Numbered from the stretch's first letter, positions 43,335 to 55,265 are shown. The stretch is DNA of 64,000 nucleotides from Gambelia wislizenii (GCA_030847615.1 JAUMIR010000001.1:386056687-386120686); one strand, 5' to 3'. The notes: a model not told the origin generated them from the letters alone. Numbers and translations are program-made.

Positions 43335-46300
43335 AAATAAATATTCCACCTTTCTCTTAGCATGAGATCCAGGGCAGCTAACAATATACCGTAAGTTTTT
43401 TGTGTTTTTTTTTAAACTGAAACACTATATAATACAAAAAAACCCCTGAAATAATATATAATTATATATTATTAAAACAGGGATGGGCAAATTGCCACAT
43501 GCAGCCCCACTTTTTTTTAGCCCCTAAAGCCCCACCAGTCCCTCCAACCCACCCATCTAAAAAAATTTTTTGCCCCAAGCCATGCTGAAAGCCCCCAAAT
43601 GCATGAAAACATATAAAATGTTTATTTTAATTGATTGAGTAAAATATTTATATCCTGCCCTTTAACCAAATATCTCAGGGCAACTTACAATAACATCAAC
43701 TTAAAACAATAAATAATTACAAAGATTTAAAAGATTAAAAATATATTAAATAATTTCTCAGTTTAAAAGCAGACAATTTAAAACAGGTTAAAACAATCTT
43801 TAATAATGTAACCATAAAATGTGTGCAACCTAGATAAAATTAGTTTTGCCCAAAGATTTTAATAAAAAGCCAGGTTTAACTTGGCGCTGAAACGATTCCC
43901 ACATTGGTGCCAATCAGGCCTCCAGAGGGAGGCCACCACCAGGGTGCCACTGCAGAAAAGGCCCTCTCCTATGTTGTCTCACAATGTATCTCCCCTGCTG
44001 ATGAGACACAATGAAGGGCCCCTCCAATACATCTCAATTCCCAGGCAGGCATATATATAGAGAGAGGTGCTCCCTAAAGTATTGAGGTCCCCAGCTGTTT
44101 AGGCCTTTAAATGCCAGCACTTTGAATTCAGAATGGAAATGTATTGGCAGCCAGTGCGATTTCTTCAGAACAAATGTTTTATGATAGCTGAATGGAATTC
44201 CAGTGAGCATTTTGCCCTAGCTGCAGTTTCCGAGTCGTCTTTAAGGGCAGCCCCGCGTACAGTGCATTGTAGTAGTCTAACCAGGACATTACCAGTGCAT
44301 GGACTACTGTAGCTAACTTATCCCTGTCCAGGAAAGGTCATAGCTTGTGGGCCAGTCAAAGATGGCTCCAAGCAGTCCAAGCCACTGAGTCTCTGGGCCT
44401 CCAGTGACAAGGATGGATCTAAGAGTACTCCCAAACTATGTACCTGCTCCTTCAGGGGGAGTACAACTGCATCCAGAGCAGGTAAACTACCCAAATCCCT
44501 GAGTTGAGAAGCACCAGTCTACAGAGCCTCCATCTAATCAGGATTCAGCTTCAGTTTATTCATCCTCATCCAGCCCTTTACAGCATCCAGGCATTGCTCC
44601 AGCACCTCCGCAGCCTCAGCCAACACTAATGCCAAGGAGAAGTAGAGCTGAGTGACATCAGTATACTGATGGCACCCAATCCCAAAACTCTAATGACCTC
44701 TCCCAACTGCCTCATATAGACATTGAATGGCATGGGAGACAAGATAGAACGCTATGGCACCCCACAGTGCAATGACAATGGGGCTCAACAGGAGTCCCCC
44801 AATGCCACTGTCTGGAACCAACCTTGCAGATAGGAGTGGAAACACTATAAAACAGTGGCTTCTACTCCCATCTGCCAGAGCCAGTCCAGTAAGACACCAT
44901 TATCAATGGTATCAAAAGCTGCTAAGAGACCCAGGAGGATCAACAAGGTAGCACTCTCCCATCTTTTCCTTGAAGTAGGTCATCAGTCAGAGCAACCATG
45001 GCTACCTCATTATCATACCCTGGCCTGAAACTAGACTGAAATGTGTCCAGATAATCTGTTTCCTCCAAGAACATCTGAAGCTGCCCAACCACCTCATGTT
45101 CAAGCACCTTGTCCAGATATAGAATATTTGTGGTAGTTATCACATACTTCTGGGCCCAGGGAGGTCCTCTTCCGGAGAGGGTGCACTACAGCTTCCTTCA
45201 AGGCAGCAGCCACTTCCCCCTGATGTAATGAGGCATTTACTGCCCTTTGAATCCACCCAATCAATCCACATCTGCTAGATCTTAATAACTTAAATGGGCA
45301 AGAATCAAGACTACATGCAATGGGATGGACTGATTCAAGAATCTTGTCCGCATCAGCAGGCCTCAGTAACTAAGCCCAAGAAAATTGACCAGATGGTTTA
45401 CTGGACACCTCCCTAGATTCTGCAGTAACTGTGCCATCAAGTTTTGAACTAACATGAATTACTTTCTGCTCAAAGTGTCTGGCAATTCATCACAGCAGAC
45501 AACCAATCTAATCCTGGTCTCTCCGAGGCTGACCCCAATAGGTTCTTTCCCACTTAGAAAAGCTCTGCTGGATGGTGTGCTGAGGATGGAATAGAGGAGG
45601 CATAATAAGTTCTTTTTTACCACCTGCATAGTAAACATAACAAAAGGTCTTTACCTGTTTTCAGTCGTATTCATTCCATGACCTACACCACTTGCACTCT
45701 AGCCTTCATCTAGCCTGTTTCATTGTCTGTAGCTCTTCTATAAACCAAGGTGAATTATGGATTGGGCATGTAGGAGATTGCATCAATGGCCCTTTCCACC
45801 CCACAATTTCATAGTGAGAACAAGGCCTTGACAGAATCACCAGCGCTATCAGCTAGGAAATCCCTCGGAGCGTTCAGGAATCCTTAAGATTGCATATGTC
45901 GCTGGGGGAGGACCCCCGCCCCTGCAAGGAAGGTCTGCCACTGCCAAATCAAATTTCACAAGGATGTGATCTGACCATGACAATGAGGTTGTTGTACACC
46001 CCCTAAACCAGATCATTCTCCATCCAACAGCAAAAACCAAGTCTAAGATATGTCCTGCCACATGTGTCAGACCAATGATGTACAGAGATGTCCTATGGTT
46101 CTCATGGTAGCCATGAAGCCTGGAGCAGGTCCTGTCAGGACAACCTCAGAATGGATATTGAAGTTCCCCAGAACTTACCAAGCCCCACAAGTACACCAGA
46201 ACCCTACTACCCCAATATCTTTGTTTTCCTTTGCAGTGCCTCTAAAAATGTAATCATTTGAGAGGCAATGATGAGACCCATGGGAGGGAACTAGTATGGA

Positions 46301-46336
46301 AATGAACATCTGGCCCTTACTCTTTTGCCCTTCTTC
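43335..46336 (-). mobile_element. L2-like LINE remains
   Basis: A degenerate minus-strand LINE. The tail lies near 43625-43690 (ATTTATATCCTGCCCTTTAA, GGCAACTTACAATAAC), with another tail at 43335-43395. RT pieces are at 44940-45143 (FLEETDYLDTFQSSFRPGYDN as overlapping blocks FLEETDYLDTFQSS and FRPGY). An endonuclease end is at 45849-46061 (GHILDLVFAVG, SLSWSDHILVKFD, with the SDH motif kept). The pieces fit the L2 order on one strand but have many stops. Confidence 0.75.
43483..43620. repeat. Dispersed repeat (GATGGGCAAATTGCC type)
   Basis: Shares AGCCCCTAAAGCCCCACCAG and CCAAGCC/GCCCCCAAA blocks with 23790-24010. It lies between two L2 tails, possibly as an insertion. Confidence 0.5.
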
Positions 46337-47437
46337 TCTCTCTCTCTGGCTTTTCTTCACAAACGAAGATTCAGGAAGGACTCATCCCGCGCTTTCTGCA
46401 AGCGCGCTGATGACTAAAAAGGCCAATCCGAGATAAACAAGTCCGGTTGCAAAAAGCACAGCAGAAGGTCTCCTTGGGTGATGTTTTTGGGTTGTGATTC
46501 TTTCTGCGTTGTCGTTTCTCTTCAAGACTGTTCGTCGTGAGTTCTCAAATAAGGCTGCAGCATTGTGGATAGTGCATCTCCATGCCTCCCGATGTGAGGC
46601 CAGGGCGGACCACTGTTGGTGATCAATTTGGCCAAGCCTGAGATGTTGTTTCAAGAAGTCTTTGTATCGCTTTTTTGGAGCGCCCCTCTTACGCTGACCC
46701 GTGGTGAGTTCACCGTAGAGTAGTATTTTTGGGAGGCGATGGTCCTCCATCCTAGAAACGTGCCCTGCCCAGCGTAGCTGTGTTCTCAATATCATGGCCT
46801 CAATGCTGGTGATCCCTGCTTGCTCAAGGACAGCAACATTTGTCACATAGTCAGTCCAGTGTATATTTAGGATTGTGCGTAGACAGCGCTGATGAAAGCG
46901 CTCAAGGAGTCGTAGGTGGTGGCGATAGGTGACCCATGTTTCAGATCCATAAAGGAGGATAGACAGTACGATGGCTCTATACACACTGATTTTTGTGCTT
47001 TGCCTCAGGTGTTTATTGCTCCAGACTCTTTTGTGAAGTCTTCCAAATGCACTATATGCCTTTGCTAATCTGTGATCGATCTCTTTGTCAATCTTGGCAT
47101 CTGAGGAGATGATGCTTCCCAGGTAGGTGAACTGCTGAACGGACTTGAGCACTGATTTGCCGACGGCAATGTGGGGATGGTGGTGTTCGTCCTGTGGTGC
47201 AGGCTGGTAAAGAACTTCTGTTTTCTTCAGGTTGACTTCTAGCCCAAACAGCTCTGCAGCTGTTGCAAAGCAGGATGTTAGGCGCTGCAGAGCTGCTTCT
47301 GTGTGGGCAACAAGGGCAGCATCATCGGCGAAGAGCAGCTCACGGACTAGATAGTTTAGAGTCTTAGTGTGAGCCCTCAGACGGCTTAAGTTAAACAAGC
47401 TACCATCAGTACGGTAGCGTATATAGATGCCGTCGCC
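46337..47437 (-). mobile_element. APE-LINE copy D, 3' half
   Basis: A 5'-truncated copy running from the AG-rich 3' tail (46337) to the RT core. It has about four or five differences from copy A in the 150 bp they share (6424-6575 and 47287-47437). It is the best-preserved LINE piece in the window. The upstream flank is another L2-like remnant. Confidence 0.9.
46382..47437 (-). CDS. RT palm to C-terminus of the APE-LINE, open but partial
   Basis: An uninterrupted reading frame encodes the C-terminal part of the LINE polyprotein. It covers DGIYIRYRTDGSLFNLSRLR, the catalytic LLFADDAALVAHTEAAL, FGLEVNLKKTEVLYQ (thumb start), [60 protein letters not shown] and KRGAPKKRYKDFLKQHLRLG. The frame as displayed begins about 18 codons upstream in flanking DNA (MYCIFSLIMLWMYFNSVV), so its ATG is not the element's own start. 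The family's zinc-finger-like C-terminus cannot be seen before the stop. There is no endonuclease, so the copy cannot move by itself. Confidence 0.8.
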   Translation of the reverse strand, partial: GDGIYIRYRTDGSLFNLSRLRAHTKTLNYLVRELLFADDAALVAHTEAALQRLTSCFATAAELFGLEVNLKKTEVLYQPAPQDEHHHPHIAVGKSVLKSVQQFTYLGSIISSDAKIDKEIDHRLAKAYSAFGRLHKRVWSNKHLRQSTKISVYRAIVLSILLYGSETWVTYRHHLRLLERFHQRCLRTILNIHWTDYVTNVAVLEQAGITSIEAMILRTQLRWAGHVSRMEDHRLPKILLYGELTTGQRKRGAPKKRYKDFLKQHLRLGQIDHQQWSALASHREAWRCTIHNAAALFENSRRTVLKRNDNAERITTQKHHPRRPSAVLFATGLVYLGLAFLVISALAESAG

Positions 47438-47439
47438 CA

Positions 47440-48000
47440 CCACTGAGTTAAAATACATCCAAAGCATAATAAGGCTAAAAATGCAGTACATCCCATTAAA
47501 ACTTCCTTCTGCCGCTAATTAAAAGATGACGGCCTGTTTAAATAAAAAAGTCTTTGCCTGCTGGCAGAAAGAGAGCAGAGGTAGAACCAAGTGAGTTTCT
47601 GTAGGAGGGGGTTCCATAACCTGGGAGATGTTTTCTGTGCCCCCATCAGACAGGCACATGAGGATGATGCATGCTTGACATCAGACATGCCAACACTGAG
47701 GCCTGTTGTACTGTAGGGGGGAGATCATTCTATAGTGTTGGTAATAGAGGGGAAAAGAGACCCCCAAAAGAGAGGGCCATCTCTGTGTCATTGCCAAATG
47801 GAATATGTAGACCATGACATGGGCAACAGTGCTTTCCCTGTTGATCACAGTGGCCTGTACTTTCGTATAGCGAGAGATATTCCTTGGGATAATTTTGCCC
47901 TGAATTATACAGGGCTTTAAATACTAATATAACCATAATCAAGCAGGTGGCAAAAGGTGGCATCATATGATTTATGACAGACAGAACAAATTGTCAGCAG
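47440..48000 (-). mobile_element. L2-like LINE 3' fragment
   Basis: Contains AAAGTCTTTGCCTGCTGGC, AACCTGGGAGATGTTTTC and ACAGGGCTTTAAATACTAAT, matching in order the segment upstream of the L2-like tail at 63.2-63.6 kb. Confidence 0.55.
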
Positions 48001-49840
48001 GGAGGCATAAAAGCATTTAGTGTATGTACAGTAGGAAAAAAAATCTACTGTGCTTGGAAGCATGCAGGAGTTTGAAAACACAACCAAAAGTGTAACAAAG
48101 TTTTTCCCTCCAAAAATGACATAAGTTCAAGACAACCCTAAGATCTACTTGCAAGGCAAGCAGATTGGAAAATTAAATCTTTTAACCAAAGAATGTAGGT
48201 ACTCCTTCATACATAACTACATAAACGGGGAATGGGCAACTGTGGGTAGACCAGGAGCCAGTTTCCAGAATGCTGAAGTGCTTGAGGGCAGCATTTTTGT
48301 TTTATCATTTTAATGTTGGGGTTATTTAACATAACATGCTTTTGAGTTTTGTAAGATCACAGTCTGCTTCTGGCATAAGGGTCACTTAGCATATACTCCC
48401 CAACATAGGCCAGCTCTATCCAGCGATGTCTTTTATTTCAATGCCACATTTGATGAGGACACAGAAAAGAACAGGCTGTGGAAATCCTTTCCATGGGAGG
48501 TTTGGTTGACTCTCTGTAATCTTTCTGCCAGTAGGCAGAGAATTTTTTTAGCTGGACTTTGTTTTAAATGTTTGCAAGCCACATCCCTTGTCACGAGAAA
48601 GAAGGGGTATAAATAAAATAAAATGTGAAATAAAATAAAATACAGTAAATGGCAGTCTGAGCCGGCCCTCAGAGACAAGGCGTTGTGAGAAGGGTGACTA
48701 AGGAAATTGCCTGTCCCTTCTTGAAAGGCATTTCCCCAAGTCACTTGATAATCCCATGGCTCCAAGGACTTTCTTGAAGCAACTCTTGGTTGGGCTGTTT
48801 GGTCACCCCTTTCTTTCCTTTCTATCTGCAGCCATTTGTCCTTTCCTGCTGCTGCTTGTACAGAGGGGTTTGGGATACCTACTTGCAAAAGCAATAAAAA
48901 TATCCAGTTGTCACCCATCCACTTATAGGATCCAGGCTTAGACATTATTTACTTCTCCATGACCCATCTTCACTCCAGATAAAAATGCCCTTGCATTGAA
49001 TAAGTCAAATCACACATACTGTAGAAAACTAGAGAAAACTGCCCACCAACTACCGTAACAGATGTCCTGCATGTACCCATCCCTTCTCAGAAAGGTTTAT
49101 GGAATGGCCCTTGTAAATACAATACAATAAAATCATAACTCCTTAACAGCCTTAAAATAGAACAAAGATAGAAAAACATATGGATGTAGCATACAGATTC
49201 CTGGAAGGAAGGAAGGCCAAAAAAAAAAAAAAAAACACAAGTTGGATATCCCATGGGCTTGATTTATTAAAACTTTGTTCATGGGGAGTCAGTCCTCATG
49301 CTCATTAACCTTCTTTCTATAAAAGATCAGTTTTCTCACATTTTGTTTTTGTTTTAGAAAAAAGAGATCTCCATCCATGAATGGGGCCTTTCAGTTTTTA
49401 ATCATAAGACTGTACCATATTGTTCCGTTCTTTTATCCCCAAATTCCTTTTTTCCTCGTCTAAATACTTTTCCATATTGTGAAATGCATCCATAAGTCCT
49501 CCAGCAAATACTCTTAAGTAGCTAATTTTGAGTAATACCTTTTCCTTCAGAGTCAGTGAGTAGTTCACCTTTGACCTTTTATATCACCATCCGGGAGGAG
49601 TTCCCCTTAAAAACCTGCTTGTGGTTGGCATGCAAGAAGTGGGCTTTTTGTCTGACTGACTTCAGAGTTTTCTGAAGGCAGCTCTTTATGTTGCTACTGC
49701 CCTCCCCTTCTGTTTGTTTCAGCTAATGCCCTAAATAGTAGTTTATCAGCAATGCCTTTCTGAGGTCATCCCCACCCCCCAGCTAAAACATGGGACATTC
49801 CTGTTTTTCAGCAGTATCTGTCTGGAATTGTATGTCTAAC
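48001..49840. other. Mostly unique DNA, no gene seen
   Basis: 48555-48640 holds a plus-strand L2-type tail (GCAAGCCACATCCCTTGTCA, GGGGTATAAATAAAATAAAA). A 170-codon minus frame at 48433-48945 runs through that tail and has no recognisable domain. A poly-A run lies at 49219-49236. Confidence 0.45.
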
Positions 49841-49842
49841 AA

Positions 49843-49925
49843 TGCAATTCTATACATGTCTACTCAGAAGCAAGCCTCTTTGAGCTCAGTGAGATTTATC
49901 CCCATGTCAGTGTATATGTGTAATC
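49843..49925. repeat. Short dispersed repeat (CATGTCTACTCAGAAG type)
   Basis: CAATTCTATACATGTCTACTC and AGTGAGATTTATCCCCATG are typical of a short repeat common in reptile genomes; family not named. Confidence 0.5.
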
Positions 49926-50139
49926 TATAGACATCTTTGCCTTTGAATACTCTCCTTCAGATATAAATTCACAAGTTATACCTCTAAGTTACAAGTTAAT
50001 AAGTTGTAACTACTCTCTACAGTGGGCATAAAAAGTTGTGGCTGGTCCTGGAATTTCAGGAGAAACAAATTGGACTGGGAGAACATTGTGTATATTTAAA
50101 AACATTCATTCACACACACACAATAACTACAGCTACCAC

Positions 50140-50300
50140 TCCTGCCAAGTCCCAAGGTTTTTGGTTGCTCCAGAGGAGTCCTCTGTTAGTTCCTGGGGAA
50201 CATCAGATGGGGAGGTGCACTTGTGCTCATGGGCATCTGGTTGAGCACTGTGAACAAAATATTGAACCAGATGGGCCTTTGGTCTGATCCTGTTTTCGTG
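50140..50300 (+). mobile_element. CR1-like LINE 3' end, second subfamily
   Basis: TTGAACCAGATGGGCCTTTG and GTCTGATCCTG match the usual end of the CR1 subfamily whose reversed copy begins near 51400. Confidence 0.6.
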
Positions 50301-51080
50301 ATTAGTTAACAGAGTTATGAATGGAATCATCATCAAACAGAAACACTACTGAAGTTTTCATGTATTTTTTCCTGGGACAGTTAAAGGTGTGAAGATGTAT
50401 TGTAGTGCAAAGGGAAAGAAGGTACAAGCTATAGCACAGTCGGTTATCACAGCTGCCATTTTAGGTTTCAGTATTTCTTGCCTAACAAAACCCTGTGACA
50501 TTCATTGGGTCGCACAACTTGAAGGCATATACAGGAGAATAATGGGAAAGGGCAAGTAGAAAACAAGGGTTAATGGCCAGCTTTGGGATATATATTAAAA
50601 GTGTTAGAGATAGTTGTGTATCTCCCGAGCAGAATAAATAGTATTTACAAGCAGAGGTTGAGCTACAACCAGTCCTACACCACCACCGCCCATCCACACA
50701 GGGTCTAGAAAATAAGTAAAACAGGCTTAATCATCTTCATAAAAACATATGAATTAGGTTTACTTTACAAATGCTACAGGTTTCATGATATCTCACAGTT
50801 CAGTAGCATGTGTTTTTCAAAAATGGGAAAGAGCGAGTGGGTGCAGACTACAAAACGCAGAATGAACAAAGACCATGAAACAGAAAATGGCATGAATGTT
50901 TACTACAGAGAGGTGTGTAAACTAGCAACTATGGAGAATAGGCATGCTAAGGTAGCTTCATCTAACAAAATAAGAAAAGGGCTGGTGCCTTAAAGGCTGT
51001 CAAATTATGACATGAACTTCCATGGATTAGTCTAATTCATCAGGTGCACAAAGTGTTATCTTAAGTTACAGGTATACAGT
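50301..51080. other. No gene recognised
   Basis: 50990-51050 has a block (GCTGGTGCCTTAAAGGCTGTC, ATTCATCAGGTGCAC) like a repeat seen in other reptiles. The rest looks unique. Confidence 0.35.
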
Positions 51081-51200
51081 ATATCGCATAGAATTTTACT
51101 GTTTTAGTTGTATTTTTTAAAATCATTATAGGCCACCTTGAATACTATCTTGGGAGAAAGGTGGGATATAAATCCAATAAATAAATAAAATAAATAATAG
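51081..51200 (+). mobile_element. L2-like LINE tail
   Basis: GGCCACCTTGAATACTATCT, GGAGAAAGGTGGGATATAAA and AATAAATAAAATAAA form the normal 3' end of L2-type LINEs in this window. Confidence 0.65.
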
Positions 51201-51384
51201 TTTAGCAGGACAGGATTGTAAACTTTTATGTACAGACAGCAACAGTTACAATGAAGCTTAACTGTGACCATCCACAAAGCAGTGCCTGGAAATACAGTAT
51301 TACATTTTTGGACCGTAACTTCCCAAATGCCCCAGCCAAAATGCCGGGAGTTGGATTCCAAAACCCCAACTTTTCCAAGCTCTG

Positions 51385-51742
51385 GTAATAACACAAACTT
51401 TGGATATAGAATCCCTGCTGGATCAGAGTGAAGGCCTACATATCTAGTCCAGCATTCTGCTATCACAGTGGTCAATCAGGTGCCTATGGGAAGTCCACAT
51501 GCAGTATGTGACCACAATAGCGCCCTCCTACTCAGCAAATTATATTAGGAGGCGTGATGTCTCTGATACTAGGGATGATATATAGCTATAATAGCTGGTA
51601 GATATGATTAGCCTTTTCCTCTAAGAATTGGTCTAATCCCCCGTTAAAGTTATTGGTACCCAGCACTCTGCCTGCTGGTAGTGAATTCAGTCTGAATAGC
51701 ATTTCCTCACCATTCAGCTTTATTGAATGACCCCAAGTTCTA
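51385..51742 (-). mobile_element. CR1-like LINE 3' part, second subfamily
   Basis: The plus strand shows GAATCCCTGCTGGATCAGAG, CTAGTCCAGCATTCTG, CAATCAGGTGCCTATGGGAAG and CATTCAGCTTTATTGAATGACC. This is the reversed CR1 ending, 5' limited by a palindromic MITE. Confidence 0.7.
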
Positions 51743-51908
51743 ATATTGGGCCCAGCCACACTACAGAGTTATAGCACTATGATTCTACTTTAACTGCCAT
51801 GCAACATCCTAAACTCGTAGTTTAGGGAGGAGCATTTAGAATGCTCAGCCAGAGAGCTCTAGTGTCTCACCAAACTACAAACCCCAGGCTTCCACTGGAT
51901 GCAGCCAT

Positions 51909-52543
51909 TGTCCAAACAATGGCTGGGCAACCAGCCAAAGGCTGATTACTACACAGCTGATAGCAGAGGCACAGCACAGTCAAGCTAATTACAGGCAAAG
52001 GAATCAAGGCAGCATGAAGTCAAACACTTACTTTACTAGCAAGCAAAACACAAGTCCACAAGCAAAGACCCAATATACAAGGTCCAGGTCTGGCAAACAA
52101 AGTTCAGGATAGTCCAGCAAAATCCAGGTCAGACAAAGAAAGCCCAGAGTAAACAAACACAGTCCAGGTCAAACACAGCAAGCAGGAATGTGACAGGTAC
52201 TCAAGAAGGTCAGATAATATCCAACAACTCCTGGAGGGCAGTGCTGCGTATTTATACAGTAGCAGCTAACGCAGCTGCTGCTTGCTGCTTCCTATAAGTA
52301 TAGCTGAGACCGCCTCAAGCCCTCATTTTGTTGTCTCTGTGCTGTGAAGGGAAATATAGGTAAGTTGTTCTCTGTATCTGAAGGGGTAGGACCCTCTGAC
52401 AGAGTTGGTACTGCACTATTGTCTGTGTCTGAGGCCTGTGGCTCTGGAACACCCTCCTGCTCTGGTCCAGCAGGTCCTGGCATGTCCACTGCTTCAGTCT
52501 CGAGTCAGAGTCCATTTCCAAGTTCTGGAAGCAGGGCATGACA
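51909..52543 (-). mobile_element. Solo LTR of a Gypsy-like element
   Basis: 635 bp. On its own strand it starts TGTCATGCCC and ends TTTGGACA. A perfect 5-bp duplication, GCCAT, lies at 51904-51908 and 52544-52548. A minus-strand TATAAATA is at 52249-52256. The open stretch upstream of the TATA box is Pro/Glu/Ser-rich, like that at 3621-3914. No internal retroviral-type sequence is present, so this is a solo LTR left by recombination. Confidence 0.85.
52249..52256 (-). promoter_or_regulatory. TATA box of the solo LTR
   Basis: TATAAATA on the minus strand, about 290 bp from the LTR 5' end, followed by the presumed R-U5 part. Confidence 0.55.
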
Positions 52544-52619
52544 GCCATGGCATTTAAAGTGAAATTGCAATGCTATAATTATGTAGTGTGAAAGGGATTG
52601 CGGCTACTGAATGTGGACT

Positions 52620-53150
52620 AGAGGTAGATAAGTGTCTGACAGTGTAAATGGATTCCCTAGGTAATTGCATGAAAGCCTCCAGGCAAATAAAAGGATTAAA
52701 GAACCACTGAGATAAGGAAGGTCTTTACTTCTACTCCCTGATGTCCACGTGTTGAGCATGGCCATCAAAGGAGACAGCACCATGTGCCTTGGAATCCTGT
52801 GTGATCAGAGTTCCAGCTCCTGCAGAGGTCTATGTGCAGGGGTATCCCCTACATTGATGTCATCCATATTCTATAGTGGGGAAGATGCATAACGTCCAGG
52901 GACAAGAGCAACAAGGCACAGTCTTGCTACCCCTGTAATCACACAGAACCCCTGCATGTGATTATTTTGTGAAGAAGATTGTTGTTAACTAAAGCGTTCT
53001 GAGGGTTTTGGTTATCAAAATATATAGTTATCTTCTTCCCCATTCTTTACCAGAGAGTTTGACCCTAAAATAACTGTATTCTCCCATACAAACCTGCCTG
53101 TGTTTTAAGATCTGGGGAGACATTTCTCTCTGTCATACCACGCTCACAAA
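52620..53150. other. No gene recognised
   Basis: Mixed unique-looking sequence. Confidence 0.4.
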
Positions 53151-53154
53151 TACA

Positions 53155-53515
53155 TCTGGTGGGAACAAGGGGGGTTCCCAGTGGCTGCTCCAAGCTCAGG
53201 AACTACCTTCCCAGGGAGGTTACACTGTCACCCTCCATCCTATCTTTCTGCAGGCAGGTAGATACTATTGACCTTGAAAGACTGATTGCTCATGAAGAAA
53301 GGGTCTTGCATAATGTGCTAGATTTTCTATTTACTGTTTTGCTTTTAATTGTTCATGTTTTAACAGGTTTCAATTTTTGTAATAGTTTAATTACACTTTT
53401 AACTGTTTTATGTTGTGAATTTTTAGCTATGTATGCTTTAGCTATTCAGCTGCTTTGAGTCCTGAGCTGGGGAAAAGGTGGGATATGAATAAATATAATA
53501 AACAACAAAACAAAT
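53155..53515 (+). mobile_element. L2-like LINE 3' end
   Basis: Coding remains (GGTGGGAACAAGG, AACTACCTTCCCAGGGAGG, translated as LRNYLPREV) are followed by a T-rich stretch and the tail GCTGCTTTGAGTCC, GGTGGGATATGAATAAATA. The hydrophobic 99-codon frame results from the T-rich 3' part. Confidence 0.7.
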
Positions 53516-53614
53516 AAAAACTTTTCAGAGTCCTGAAGATGGAATGTCTGTTGCATGGATTTAATGTAAACACCTAAAAATCCCCCAAATTCTTAGCACA
53601 TAATTGGGCAAGAG

Positions 53615-53750
53615 TAGGAAACCTGTTACCTTCTAGATACTGCTAGATGGCAGGTTCCATTATCCCTAGCCAGAACAGTCAATAGTGAGGAATGATGAGA
53701 ACTGTAGTCCAGCATCTAGAAAGCCCTGCATTCCCCATCCCTGTTTTAAG
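53615..53750. mobile_element. Palindromic MITE (CTAGATACTGCTAGATGG type)
   Basis: Left arm GTAGGAAACCTGTTACCTTC and right arm GCATCTAGAAAGCCCTGCAT are roughly mirror images, with AACTGTAGTCCAGCATC near the right. A common short family; also a half copy at 21303. Confidence 0.5.
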
Positions 53751-54349
53751 GAATTATCAACTCTTTTCAATATCAGATGTGAAAACTAGTTTCTAGTACC
53801 AAAGGAATGCACTTCTTTTATTTTATGTTGTTCTTTTCCTCACTTCTTCTGTTCAATTGTAGCTATTGCTATTTTTTTAATGCTGCATTTCATTTTTGGT
53901 TTTGTAATGATGGACTTCTCTTTTTTATTGAGTACTATTATAAATGTGTTTACTGTATATCGCAAGCCGCTCTGTGTACTTTTATGGTTGAAGTGTAGTA
54001 TAGGTAATTCCTACTAAACAAACAAACATTTCATGAAGTAGTATCACAGCCACATGGATTGTGCATGTTTTTCCCTTTGTCAGCTTTTTATAAGTTTGTA
54101 AGTTTTATAAGTTTAATGCATCCTTCTCAAATCTTCTTACATGCCACTATGCATATCTGTTATCTTGTATTCATTTTTGGACAATTAAAATAAGTAATCC
54201 ACTATGATCAACCTTGGAGCCTTCATTTCTAGCACCTCTGTTCAAATGGACAGTACATTATTCTCATTTTATTATTTAAAAAAGGGCAGTGTTTTGCCAA
54301 CAATTTCAGCTGTTAGAACTGTATGACATATTGTCTCATAAATTGCAAT

Positions 54350-54605
54350 AAATTCCAAAGCTCATGCCAAATTCACTTTTATCGGGGAATCCAGATTTGA
54401 AAATTGGTAAGCAACCATTTTTATGGAAGGCCTAGGCCAACAATGAGATTGCTACTTTAAATCAGATACTTGGTGCTGATGTTGAGTTTTTGCCTTTTTC
54501 AGAATTTTGCAACTGCAACATTTATTAAATCCAGATTTTGGTGGGTTTCCTTAATATTAGCACCATTAAATGAGGTGAACCAAGTATCCAAACCCTCTCT
54601 CTCTC

Positions 54606-54642
<37 letters not shown>

Positions 54643-55265
54643 TTTCTCCTCATATATATATGAATTTCTGTTATCTAGAAATAAAAATTACATGCAATGT
54701 TTACAGTAAGAATGGAACAGCAAATTGGAATATCCAGCTCTGACTAATCCATGACCTTGGATTTTAACATCCATAACTAGTTTGGCTTTAGATTTCCAAC
54801 TATGTCTTATACAGCAGAAATTGCTTGTTCAAGTATATTGGTCGCCACAACATCTATTCAAAAAAGGGCTTTCTAAATCAGCAAATGTTGCTGATGTAAT
54901 GCTTCCTTAATGCATATGTTTTGAAGTTGTCCCATAGTAGCTACATTTTGGAAGGAAATAATCGCACAAGTAAATTTGGTTTTGGAAAATTCCTTGATAA
55001 TCATGGATGTGCATGTTATTTTGAATTATTTAGCTTTTTTCTTGGATATTAACAAATGGCCAATGGAAGTGGATTTTTCATGCCCTTTTGACTGCTAAAA
55101 GATTAATATTTCATTACTAGAAAGATAATTTTCTCCACCTATGATGCAATGGATAGAAGATCTAACAACGCTTCTAACGTTTGAAAGAATGATGTATAGA
55201 TGAAATTTAGAAATGGACTTCTATTTGGACACTTGGTCAGCTTTTGTAGAAACTTATGACTAATG
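54350..55265 (+). mobile_element. Old L1 LINE, ORF2 C-terminal remains
   Basis: Decayed plus-strand coding sequence. Around 54916-55060 it reads M-H-M-F-stop-SCPIVATFWKEI, the L1 C-terminal pattern with Trp turned into a stop. Around 55135-55230 it reads PPPMMQWIEDLTTLLTFERM, the usual last L1 segment. Much older than the L1 at 9.6-16.3 kb. A microsatellite lies inside (54595-54665). Confidence 0.7.
54595..54665. repeat. CT and TA microsatellite
   Basis: CTCTCTCTCTCT, then about 16 TA dinucleotides, and a nearby ATATATATGAATTTCT block repeated twice. Confidence 0.85.

Larger units (their letters stand above)
51748..52605. mobile_element. Palindromic hAT-like MITE split by an LTR
   Basis: The left part (51748-51908) has CTTTAACTGCCATGCAACATC and AAACTACAAACCCCAGG. 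After the LTR it continues with GGCATTTAAAGTGAAATTGC and TATAATTATGTAGTGTGAAAG. Together they match the layout at 247-471. Confidence 0.7.

Noticed and set aside
48433..48945. 170-codon minus frame as a host gene
   Set aside because: It runs through the reverse of an L2-type tail. The hydrophobic part is only the AT-rich tail in translation.
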